A DNA stretch of 14,940 nucleotides from Rikenellaceae bacterium UBA1749 (GTDB lineage: Bacteria; Bacteroidota; Bacteroidia; Bacteroidales; Rikenellaceae): positions 1-14,940 of the forward strand of contig DCHP01000038.1 in assembly GCA_002315675.1 (NCBI GenBank), given 5' to 3'. Both the position numbers and the translations under genes were made by a program. Under the pieces are notes generated by a model. That model did not search any database. It saw nothing but the letters and a program-made list of their open reading frames with translations, and was not told the DNA's origin. Position 1 is the stretch's first letter; each line of letters opens with the position of its first letter. Shown here piece by piece: positions 1-6,723 of the stretch.

Positions 1-26
1 ACTATAGTACCTGCTGAATAGTTACC

Positions 27-76
27 GAAAAAGTATACTTTTTCAATTGGAATCAATTCATTAATCATTAACTTTG
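27..76 (+). promoter_or_regulatory. Putative Bacteroidota promoter with upstream 18-bp palindrome
   Basis: TAACTTTG at 69-76 fits the Bacteroidota -7 consensus TAnnTTTG. TTGG at 47-50 sits 18 nt upstream and is a one-mismatch -33 box. Transcription would start near 82-84, leaving a leader of about 25 nt before the ATG at 108. Two bases before the -33 box ends a perfect 18-bp palindrome, GAAAAAGTATACTTTTTC (27-44), placed where an activator or repressor dimer could act. It could also fold as a 7-bp A/T-rich stem with a TATA loop, but that would be a poor terminator. The -33 box and spacing are imperfect, so the promoter call is moderate; the palindrome is directly visible. Confidence 0.5.
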
Positions 77-107
77 AATCATTTCAAATTAATCAAACAA
101 TCTTTTT

Positions 108-2219
108 ATGAAATTAATCGCAGTTTTTCTACTGATGACACTATGTTGTTCATCATTTGCTCAAAGTAATATCACAAAGACAGAAGGAAAAGGATGGACC
201 ATTACAACAGAACAGTCCGAGTATAGAATCCAATCCGATGGCAAACAAGCAGTTCCTGTATATTATGGTCCGAAAGATTATGGTATGTTCGGATGGAGTC
301 AAAGACGTGACTTCCCTGTAAATGAAATCCCTGTAAGAGGTGGAACTGCGGATAAGACACCTATCCTTGAAGCGGTTTATCATGATGGTGTAAGGGATAT
401 CGAACTTACATTGAATAAAGAGGAAATAATAGATATTGACGGACGGGAAACTCTTAAACTCACCTATTCGGATAGTCTATATTCTCTCAGAGTTGTCTCT
501 TTCACAAGAGTATTTCCAGAGTATGACGTGATTGAAAAATGGATGGAAATAGAAAATGTCAATTCCAAGCATGATATAAAATTTGAAAACGTAAAATCCG
601 GATCAATGTTTCTACAATCCGGTCAGTACATTCTGACACATCATTCAAGCAGGTGGGGATGTGAATTCATACTTAAGTCGGTTGAACTGAGTGCTGGAAT
701 AAAAAAAATATTCAGTACCAATTTTCAGACATTTCAGAACACTCCATGGTTCTGTCTTAACAAAGTCGGCAATGAAAATGGTGTATGGTTCGGCGAACTG
801 GAATACAGCGGAAACTGGGAAATTGACTTTAATATGTTCAACTCAGGCCAACTTCAGGTTACAGGTGGAATCAATTTTTGGGATACTGATCTGACACTGA
901 CTAAAGGAAAGAAGTTCACCACCCCTAAAATATGTATGGGATACTGCGATGAAGGTCAGGAAGGGGCAATGCACCGTCTCCATTCCGTTATCCGAAATGA
1001 AAAGCTCCCTCAGAATTTCCGTAATGTATGCAGGCCTGTAATATACAATAGCTGGTATGCTACAACTTTCGGAGTCAATGAAGAGCAGCAGCTTAAACTG
1101 GCAGAAACAGCAAAAGAAGTGGGAGTTGAATTATTTGTTATTGATGATGGGTGGTTTAAGGGAAGAGTTAATGATCAGGCAGGACTTGGCGACTGGACAG
1201 TAGACCGTAACAAATTTCCTAATGGCCTTAATCCTTTGATTGACAAGATTCATCAGATGGGAATGATGTTCGGTATCTGGGTTGAACCTGAAATGGTTAA
1301 TCCTAACAGTGATTTGTATAGAAAACATCCTGAGTGGGCACTACACTTTCCAAACAGATATTCGACAAAGATAAGACATCAATATATGCTGAACTTGGCA
1401 AGGGAGGATGTATATCAGTATCTTCTTGAAACAATGACAGATCTTCTTTCAAATCATAAGATAGATTTCATAAAGTGGGATAGAAACCGTGGAATCAGTC
1501 AGCCTGGATGGGATGCACAATATCCGCGCGAAGTCAGAATCAGGTTTATCGAGAATCTATATAGACTGATTGATACATTGAGGGAAAAGTTCCCGAACGT
1601 TATATTTGAAGGGTGTTCAGGAGGTGGCGGCCGTACTGATATAGGAATGCTTAATTATGTAGATCAGATATGGACCAGTGACAATACCAGCCCTGCCGAC
1701 AGACTTTTCATACAATATGGCTATCTAAGTGGATGGCCTGCAAATACTATGGTATGTTGGAGTAATAATGATCAGTATACCGAACCGAAGTATAGTCTGG
1801 AATTTTCAATGGATGTAGCGATGCAGGGTGTCTTAGGAATTGCCCAGAATATTTCCAGATGGGATACCGATACGAAGGGAATGGCAAAGAAGAAGATAGA
1901 GGAATATAAACAGATACGCAATGTCATACAGAACGGAACTGTCCATAGGCTTATTTCTCCTTACAACCAGCAGAGGGAGGCTTTGGAATATGTGTCCCAA
2001 AACAAAGATACCGTTGTAGTTCTATGTTATAATTTTGATATTCGTATGACGGATATAAACCTAGATATTCCACAACTTAAACTTCGTGGATTAGAAAGTG
2101 GAGCAACATATACAATGGGTGGTACAGAATATTCATCAGATGCACTGATGAATTCAGAATTCAAATGGCCTGTATATGGTGATTTCAAGAGTAAAGTATT
2201 GATATTTACAAAAAAATAA
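108..2219 (+). CDS. GH36 alpha-galactosidase, exported
   Basis: Predicted to hydrolyse terminal alpha-galactosyl residues from oligo- or polysaccharides by a retaining mechanism, in the periplasm or at the surface. The 703-aa length is normal for GH36. Residues 1-19 are a signal peptide ending SSFAQS. Residues 20-290 form the N-terminal beta-supersandwich, the (beta/alpha)8 barrel covers about 310-620, and a C-terminal beta domain follows. Barrel motifs are DDGWF (346-350), WVEPEMV (391-397), FIKWDRNR with predicted nucleophile D458, EGCSGGGGR (501-509) and WTSDNT with predicted acid/base D525. Oddities: the acid/base loop reads SDNTSPADR, and the segment after IQYG reads MVCWSNNDQ where many GH36 enzymes have an HVS-type motif, so the aglycone subsite may differ. 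First gene after the promoter, probably cotranscribed with the next gene 6 bp on. The family call is firm; exact substrate is not readable. Confidence 0.93.
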   Translation: MKLIAVFLLMTLCCSSFAQSNITKTEGKGWTITTEQSEYRIQSDGKQAVPVYYGPKDYGMFGWSQRRDFPVNEIPVRGGTADKTPILEAVYHDGVRDIELTLNKEEIIDIDGRETLKLTYSDSLYSLRVVSFTRVFPEYDVIEKWMEIENVNSKHDIKFENVKSGSMFLQSGQYILTHHSSRWGCEFILKSVELSAGIKKIFSTNFQTFQNTPWFCLNKVGNENGVWFGELEYSGNWEIDFNMFNSGQLQVTGGINFWDTDLTLTKGKKFTTPKICMGYCDEGQEGAMHRLHSVIRNEKLPQNFRNVCRPVIYNSWYATTFGVNEEQQLKLAETAKEVGVELFVIDDGWFKGRVNDQAGLGDWTVDRNKFPNGLNPLIDKIHQMGMMFGIWVEPEMVNPNSDLYRKHPEWALHFPNRYSTKIRHQYMLNLAREDVYQYLLETMTDLLSNHKIDFIKWDRNRGISQPGWDAQYPREVRIRFIENLYRLIDTLREKFPNVIFEGCSGGGGRTDIGMLNYVDQIWTSDNTSPADRLFIQYGYLSGWPANTMVCWSNNDQYTEPKYSLEFSMDVAMQGVLGIAQNISRWDTDTKGMAKKKIEEYKQIRNVIQNGTVHRLISPYNQQREALEYVSQNKDTVVVLCYNFDIRMTDINLDIPQLKLRGLESGATYTMGGTEYSSDALMNSEFKWPVYGDFKSKVLIFTKK

Positions 2220-2225
2220 ACGTTA

Positions 2226-4157
2226 ATGAAAAAGATCTTTTTAGGAATTTTTGCCACTTTATTTGTGTTCAATTCTAATGCTCAGACAATTTATCCGGAT
2301 TCAACGGAATATTTATCTCCTTTTGTTTTCGGTCATAACCTTGAACATACACGATCAGCCGTAAATCATGGGCTAAGTGCACAAATGCTGAGAAATAGAA
2401 AATTTGCTGGGAAACCATCCAGAAATGAAGGAATTGCTGATCAGTGGTTTGGAATTGGAGGCGACAAGACTTTTTATATGTTGACAGAAGTCAATACGTA
2501 TACCAAACATATTTGCCTTCCAAAAATGGTGCGCACCAACGAATTGCGTTCCCAGATTATTGAAAATATGGCCGACGGGCATACTGCAGGAATCGGGCAA
2601 AGAGAACTTTATCTCAGTAACGGAACGGAATATAAGCTAAGAACTGTTACCATAGTTACTAAACCTATCAAACTGAAAATTGAATTTACGGACAGATCCG
2701 GAGAAAAGGTTTACGCCACTCACCAGTTGTCGCTTCAACCCGATAACGATTGGGTTGTCAATGAGTTTGAGATGAAATCTATGGCAAAGGATACTGACGC
2801 ATGCGTTAGGTATACCTTCTCGGAGAAAGGTGAACTTAAATTCGGAGCACTTTCCATGATGCCAAAAGATAATTTTCATGGGATGCGTAGCGATGTGGTT
2901 GCTAATTTAAAGGCTATTGGACCAAGGCTCCTTAGATGGCCAGGCGGTAACTTTGCAGGAGAATACAGATGGAAAGACGGTCTTCTACCTGCAGATGAGA
3001 GAGGGCCGCTATATGCTTACGATCCTATTGAGACACAGCCTCATACATATGGGTATGATTTCCATGAGATAAGTACAGATGATTTTATTGCCCTTTGTCG
3101 TGAAGTAGGTGCAGAACCTCTTATTACAATCAATCCTGTCTGGGGTTCTCCAAAGGAAAGTGCGGAATGGGTTGAGTACTGCAATGGTCCTGCAGATTCT
3201 CCATACGGCAGAAAACGTGCTGAAAGAGGTCATATTGAACCATACAATGTCAAATTTTGGTCTCTTGGAAATGAAATGGGATATGGTCATATGGAAGGCC
3301 CGAAAAGAGCCAGTGAATATGCAAAGATGGCCGGCGCCCATGCTGATTCAATGCTGGTTGTAACCCCAGATTTGAATCTTTTCAATTCAGGTCCATATCC
3401 TAATGACAACTGGGCTCAAAATTCTGCCGCAGTGCTTGCAGATAAGGCAAAATATGTTTCTGTTCATGAGTATGCTTGTCCGGGAGCAGGGTTTACAAGT
3501 AGTGGTTACCATTATACAAATGAAGAGGATATTCGCAAGACATATGAAGGTATTATCGGAAATACAACCAATTTCTACAACCGGGCAATCAATATGAGAA
3601 AATGTCTCGATAAGACCGGCAAAACCGATTTGATGATATCCTTTGATGAATGGAATCAATGGCATGCATGGTATCGTCCGTCATGCGTGGGAGAAGGTAT
3701 CTTCGCAATCAGAACTCTGCATATGTTCATGTCGCTGTCAAACAAGCTTAACATGCCTGTTGTATGTTATTTCCAGCCTGTAGGTGAAGGTGCAATCATA
3801 ATTTATCCTGAAACCAGCAGATTGACTGCAAATGGTCAGATGTTTCAAATTGCAAAAGAGCATCAGGATGGCAGGATATGTAAAATTGATGGCAATGATG
3901 ATTTTTCGACAATGGCTACCGTAAAATCAGATACGCTGACAGTGACACTTGTAAATGCCGAATATGACAAGGAAAGAATCTTCAGTTTCAATCTTAAAGG
4001 TGATCTGCTCAGTTCGAATCTATATTGTTCTGATGATATAAGGCCATATACATATTTTGAAAAGGTGCAGCTTCCTGTAAACCAAACAAAAAAGAATATA
4101 TCAATGACCTTGCCCGCCCACAGCGTGGCGATATTCAAGATGAAAATTAAAAAATGA
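2226..4157 (+). CDS. GH51 alpha-L-arabinofuranosidase-like enzyme, exported
   Basis: Likely removes alpha-L-arabinofuranosyl side chains from arabinoxylan, arabinan or arabinogalactan by a retaining mechanism. The 643-aa protein has a signal peptide (1-19, ending NSNAQT). The family opening FGHNLEHTRS with LSAQMLRNRKF lies at 35-60, a beta-jelly-roll insertion at about 90-215, RWPGGNFAGEYRW at 237-249 and the TIM barrel through about 530, followed by a C-terminal beta domain. Acid/base is E350 in SLGNEMG and nucleophile is E475 in SFDEWN, both at the expected strand ends. ATG follows the GH36 stop by 6 bp, so the two genes are almost certainly one transcript. Some GH51 members are endoglucanases, so substrate is inferred from family majority and neighbours. 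No convincing terminator follows; the next gene has its own promoter. Confidence 0.9.
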   Translation: MKKIFLGIFATLFVFNSNAQTIYPDSTEYLSPFVFGHNLEHTRSAVNHGLSAQMLRNRKFAGKPSRNEGIADQWFGIGGDKTFYMLTEVNTYTKHICLPKMVRTNELRSQIIENMADGHTAGIGQRELYLSNGTEYKLRTVTIVTKPIKLKIEFTDRSGEKVYATHQLSLQPDNDWVVNEFEMKSMAKDTDACVRYTFSEKGELKFGALSMMPKDNFHGMRSDVVANLKAIGPRLLRWPGGNFAGEYRWKDGLLPADERGPLYAYDPIETQPHTYGYDFHEISTDDFIALCREVGAEPLITINPVWGSPKESAEWVEYCNGPADSPYGRKRAERGHIEPYNVKFWSLGNEMGYGHMEGPKRASEYAKMAGAHADSMLVVTPDLNLFNSGPYPNDNWAQNSAAVLADKAKYVSVHEYACPGAGFTSSGYHYTNEEDIRKTYEGIIGNTTNFYNRAINMRKCLDKTGKTDLMISFDEWNQWHAWYRPSCVGEGIFAIRTLHMFMSLSNKLNMPVVCYFQPVGEGAIIIYPETSRLTANGQMFQIAKEHQDGRICKIDGNDDFSTMATVKSDTLTVTLVNAEYDKERIFSFNLKGDLLSSNLYCSDDIRPYTYFEKVQLPVNQTKKNISMTLPAHSVAIFKMKIKK

Positions 4158-4285
4158 GCCAGCTTGAAAAAATCCAAATTTTGAGAAATACCCCAATTCC
4201 AGAGACATGTAATAGTGGTGTAAATGACAAATAATACTTTTTCAAGTGTGATCACTGAATAATTTAAGACACCAATCTCATAATT

Positions 4286-4316
4286 TTTGAGTTGGCAGAT
4301 TCATTTTGTATATTTG
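4286..4316 (+). promoter_or_regulatory. Full-consensus Bacteroidota promoter for the 693-aa gene
   Basis: TTTG at 4286-4289, a 19-nt spacer and TATATTTG at 4309-4316 match the Bacteroidota housekeeping promoter TTTG-N19-TAnnTTTG exactly. Transcription should start near 4322-4325, about 80 nt upstream of the ATG at 4406. An inverted repeat overlaps the -33 box: CCAA-T-CTCA (4272-4280) pairs with TGAGTTGG (4288-4295), 8 bp with one bulged T, so a DNA-binding protein there would compete with or recruit polymerase. Confidence 0.72.
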
Positions 4317-4326
4317 TGGAATAGAT

Positions 4327-4368
4327 ACAGCATGATGAATAATCGATTCAAAATATTCATCATGCTGT
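4327..4368 (+). promoter_or_regulatory. Perfect 15-bp stem-loop at the predicted transcript 5' end
   Basis: ACAGCATGATGAATA (4327-4341) is perfectly complementary to TATTCATCATGCTGT (4354-4368) around a 12-nt loop. The stem starts within a few nucleotides of the start site predicted from the -7 box at 4309-4316. It is not followed by a T-run on either strand, so it is not a standard terminator. It may be a 5'-end mRNA-stabilising hairpin, a translational control element, or at the DNA level a start-site operator. Confidence 0.75.
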
Positions 4369-4405
4369 TCCAAAAAAATGTATTCAATATTTTTTCGTTA
4401 AAAAC

Positions 4406-6487
4406 ATGAAGAATCTATCTTATTTGTTTTCAATTCATTTTGTTTTAGCAATACTTGCCTTGATGGCATGTGTTATTGAGAGTTCATATTCAGAGGTGTT
4501 GTCAATAAAGGATAATGTAATCTATTGCGGTGAGTGCGAACTTGTTAAACTTGCAAATATGGAGGTCCGTTATACTCTCCCTTCTGAAAATATAAAAAAA
4601 ATGCCAAGAAATGGGATGAACCCATATTTTGAGCATCGTCTGCTATTTGAATCCGGTGAAAATGGTTTTTATGAAAAAGAGACTCACTCTTCAATGACCA
4701 TTAATCAGACCAAGGATGGTATAGAGATTAACGTGAAAAGTAGTCTTGACACTCTTTCAGAATACGGGGTGTGTCTTCCATTCAATTACATGGGAAAATC
4801 CAATGGCGGTGGATGGAGAAAACAGTATCTTCTTAACAATGTGTTCCGTTCAGGAGATGGTAAGATTCTTTATGCATATCTGACAAATCCAAGTGGATGT
4901 AATGTATGCGTTGTTGCCAAGAATAAACTGGCAGGCTGGAAGGAGGATTATCGTAATGGCCATTGTTACCACAAGTTTACATTATATGCTAATTTTGACA
5001 AGGTATATGCACCAAGGGAAAATGACAATGAAGTTTCCTTTACAATTATCCCTGTAAAAGACTACGATGAACTTCTCGATAAAGTTTCTGGAATGTTGCA
5101 AGTCCCTTTCCTTGATGTTGACAAATCAGGTGGTAAGTTAGGTACTACAATCAAATTGACCGCTCATGGCGAAATAGATTCCATCAGAATTGTCAATGAG
5201 TTTTCCGGTACGGATAAGATAATCCCTTTCCAGAATGAAATAAAAGTGGATTATGAGAGTGATACTTATCTTTACCCGATTCGCTATAAAAACGGAATAA
5301 AGATAGTAGGCGGTGAAGCAGAGATCTATGGTTATAAGGATATTATAGACACCTATAGAAAGACTATGGATAAGGTAAGTATTTTCAGGGTTTTCCACCG
5401 GAAAAATTACGAATTTGATGGCAACATATGTGAACATCAATGCTGGATGTCTGCCGGCCTCCGTTTTCTTATGAAATATGGTGACAGGATGAATGATGAT
5501 GAAAAGACAAGGCTGGAGAATAAACTTAGATATATACTTGATGTCGTTACCGAGACTGATCCTGAACACGCAATACCTAGAGTAACAATATTGAATACTC
5601 CTCAGAAGAAATATCCTGCCTACAACGTTTTTGGCGATGATAGAATACAGGAAGAGGCATTTGCCATGACTATTCTTCTTGATTCGTACAAGTATTTCGG
5701 TGATCAGATTTATTATGACTACCTGATCAATACCATGGACAGCTTCCTAAATACATACCAGAAGGAGAGTGGTGCGCTTGTAAGAATGTCTGGTGCTGAT
5801 TATTCAACAGTCTGCTGTCTTATCATACCTATTATAGACGTAGCAAAATTCCTGGAGGACAAGGATAAGGCTCGTTCCGATAGGTATAAGGAAAGTGCAA
5901 GGAAACTGGCATGGCATATCTACAGAAGAGGAATTGATTTCCCTACCGAAGGCGGAGGGACAGGCAATCCGGATGAAAAGGAAATGGAGGATGGCTCAAT
6001 CGCATGTTCGGCATTGTCACTTCTGTACTATTGCAACACTATGGAATATATTCCTGAATTTGTCCAGAAAGCAAAGGAAATTCTAGACATACATGAAAGC
6101 TGGGTTATGCAGTCTTCATCATGTGGTTCAAAATGTTCATCACTTCGCTGGTGGGAAACAATCTGGGAAGGCGATCAGAATGGTTCGGCTATCTGTGCAG
6201 GTCATGCATGGACCATATGGCGAGCTGAAGGTGACTGGCTGTATTATAAGCTGACAGGGGATAATAAGTATTATGTAAAAGCCTATAATGGTTTCATGAC
6301 AAATATTTCAAAGATTAGACCAGATGGCAAGACTTTTGCGATACGTAACATAGATATGATTGCCGAAGGCGGTTTTGACCTGAAACTACAGGGTAAATTC
6401 CCAAGTATATATGATAGCGGTCTTTCTCGCTATGTGTGGATCCGTGCGAATGATTCCATTCTGGATTCATTGATTGATCCTAAGTAG
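4406..6487 (+). CDS. Unassigned exported protein, probable alpha-helical-barrel carbohydrate-active enzyme
   Basis: I cannot place this 693-aa protein in a named family. It has a hydrophobic N-terminus (about 5-21) followed by LMAC, a weak lipobox with C22 as candidate lipidated residue. A beta-rich region spans about 30-310. The section from about 320 to 660 is helical and Trp/Tyr-rich, with repeating helix pairs that suggest an (alpha/alpha)6 barrel as in many lyases and inverting hydrolases. Conserved-looking acidic and aromatic segments are TEGGGTGNPDEKEMEDGS (514-531), RWWETIWEGD (581-590) and GHAWTIWRAEGDW (599-611). It carries 16 cysteines, unusually many here: CGEC (41-44), CNVC (165-168), CEHQC (342-346), CC (470-471) and CGSKC (573-577). 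It has its own promoter upstream and a terminator downstream, so it can be a single-gene unit. A glycoside hydrolase or polysaccharide lyase is inferred from fold and neighbours only. Confidence 0.8.
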   Translation: MKNLSYLFSIHFVLAILALMACVIESSYSEVLSIKDNVIYCGECELVKLANMEVRYTLPSENIKKMPRNGMNPYFEHRLLFESGENGFYEKETHSSMTINQTKDGIEINVKSSLDTLSEYGVCLPFNYMGKSNGGGWRKQYLLNNVFRSGDGKILYAYLTNPSGCNVCVVAKNKLAGWKEDYRNGHCYHKFTLYANFDKVYAPRENDNEVSFTIIPVKDYDELLDKVSGMLQVPFLDVDKSGGKLGTTIKLTAHGEIDSIRIVNEFSGTDKIIPFQNEIKVDYESDTYLYPIRYKNGIKIVGGEAEIYGYKDIIDTYRKTMDKVSIFRVFHRKNYEFDGNICEHQCWMSAGLRFLMKYGDRMNDDEKTRLENKLRYILDVVTETDPEHAIPRVTILNTPQKKYPAYNVFGDDRIQEEAFAMTILLDSYKYFGDQIYYDYLINTMDSFLNTYQKESGALVRMSGADYSTVCCLIIPIIDVAKFLEDKDKARSDRYKESARKLAWHIYRRGIDFPTEGGGTGNPDEKEMEDGSIACSALSLLYYCNTMEYIPEFVQKAKEILDIHESWVMQSSSCGSKCSSLRWWETIWEGDQNGSAICAGHAWTIWRAEGDWLYYKLTGDNKYYVKAYNGFMTNISKIRPDGKTFAIRNIDMIAEGGFDLKLQGKFPSIYDSGLSRYVWIRANDSILDSLIDPK

Positions 6488-6514
6488 ATTTTAGGAATAT
6501 GCATTAAATCTAAA

Positions 6515-6570
6515 GACAGGCTTTATTTTAATCCTATGATATTTATGGATATATGAGCCTGTCATTTTTT
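6515..6570 (+). terminator. Intrinsic terminator after the 693-aa gene
   Basis: GACAGGCT (6515-6522) pairs perfectly with AGCCTGTC (6556-6563) and is followed by ATTTTTT (6564-6570). The 33-nt loop can form a small inner stem ATCC (6531-6534) / GGAT (6547-6550). It starts 27 nt after the stop codon. A GC-rich stem plus T-run on the + strand fits a rho-independent terminator, though the loop is long. Confidence 0.72.
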
Positions 6571-6592
6571 GTAATAGACATGTTTTGATATA
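6566..6592 (+). repeat. 27-bp direct repeat, copy 1
   Basis: Identical over 27 bases to 6636-6662, offset exactly 70 bp. The core reads GTAATAGACATGTTTTGATA, preceded by TTTTT. Copy 1 begins in the T-run of the terminator. The four bases TCAT before the T-run are also shared, with one T fewer in copy 2. Confidence 0.85.
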
Positions 6593-6635
6593 TAGTTCTA
6601 TATGCAATTACAATCCTAATATGCATTAACTATCA

Positions 6636-6662
6636 TTTTTGTAATAGACATGTTTTGATATA
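6636..6662 (+). repeat. 27-bp direct repeat, copy 2
   Basis: Second copy of the repeat at 6566-6592, ending 61 bp before the ATG at 6724. The sequence diverges immediately after both copies (TATAG versus TACAG). The position upstream of the 830-aa gene would suit a regulator-binding site or the -33 part of its promoter, but a local duplication explains it equally well. Confidence 0.85.
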
Positions 6663-6723
6663 CAGCAATCAATAGATATTTTTCCATTTACAGATAGCAC
6701 AATTAAAAATATACAATACTCCT

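Larger units (their letters stand above)
4158..4405. other. 248-nt intergenic regulatory region, no gene
   Basis: No credible coding sequence. Contents in order: a separated 9-bp inverted pair CTTGAAAAA (4163-4171) / TTTTTCAAG (4238-4246); the 12-mer ATACTTTTTCAA (4234-4245), identical to bases 35-46 inside the first promoter's palindrome; a dyad at 4272-4295; a promoter at 4286-4316; and a strong stem-loop at 4327-4368. These are listed separately or in the findings. Confidence 0.7.
6488..6723. other. 236-nt intergenic region with terminator and direct repeats
   Basis: No gene seen. It contains the terminator of the 693-aa gene, a pair of 27-bp direct repeats, a 12-mer AATATGCATTAA at 6496-6507 and again at 6618-6629, and a further ATATGCA at 6600-6606. 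No full-consensus promoter is present. The best candidate for the next gene is TTTG (6654-6657), a 19-nt spacer and TATTTTTC (6677-6684), which lacks the final G of the -7 box; the -33 box would lie inside the second repeat. Confidence 0.6.

Noticed and set aside
4163..4246. CTTGAAAAA / TTTTTCAAG inverted pair as a terminator of the GH51 gene
   Set aside because: Arms are 66 nt apart and A/T-rich with no T-run after the second arm; likely coincidence.
3863..4255. 130-codon open frame on the minus strand spanning the GH51 3' end
   Set aside because: Mostly antisense to a firm gene, no family resemblance, and no promoter of the Bacteroidota type in a sensible place.
5138..5569. 143-codon open frame on the minus strand
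   Set aside because: It lies wholly inside the 693-aa gene, lacks any recognisable domain, and has Cys/Ile/Phe-rich antisense-type composition.
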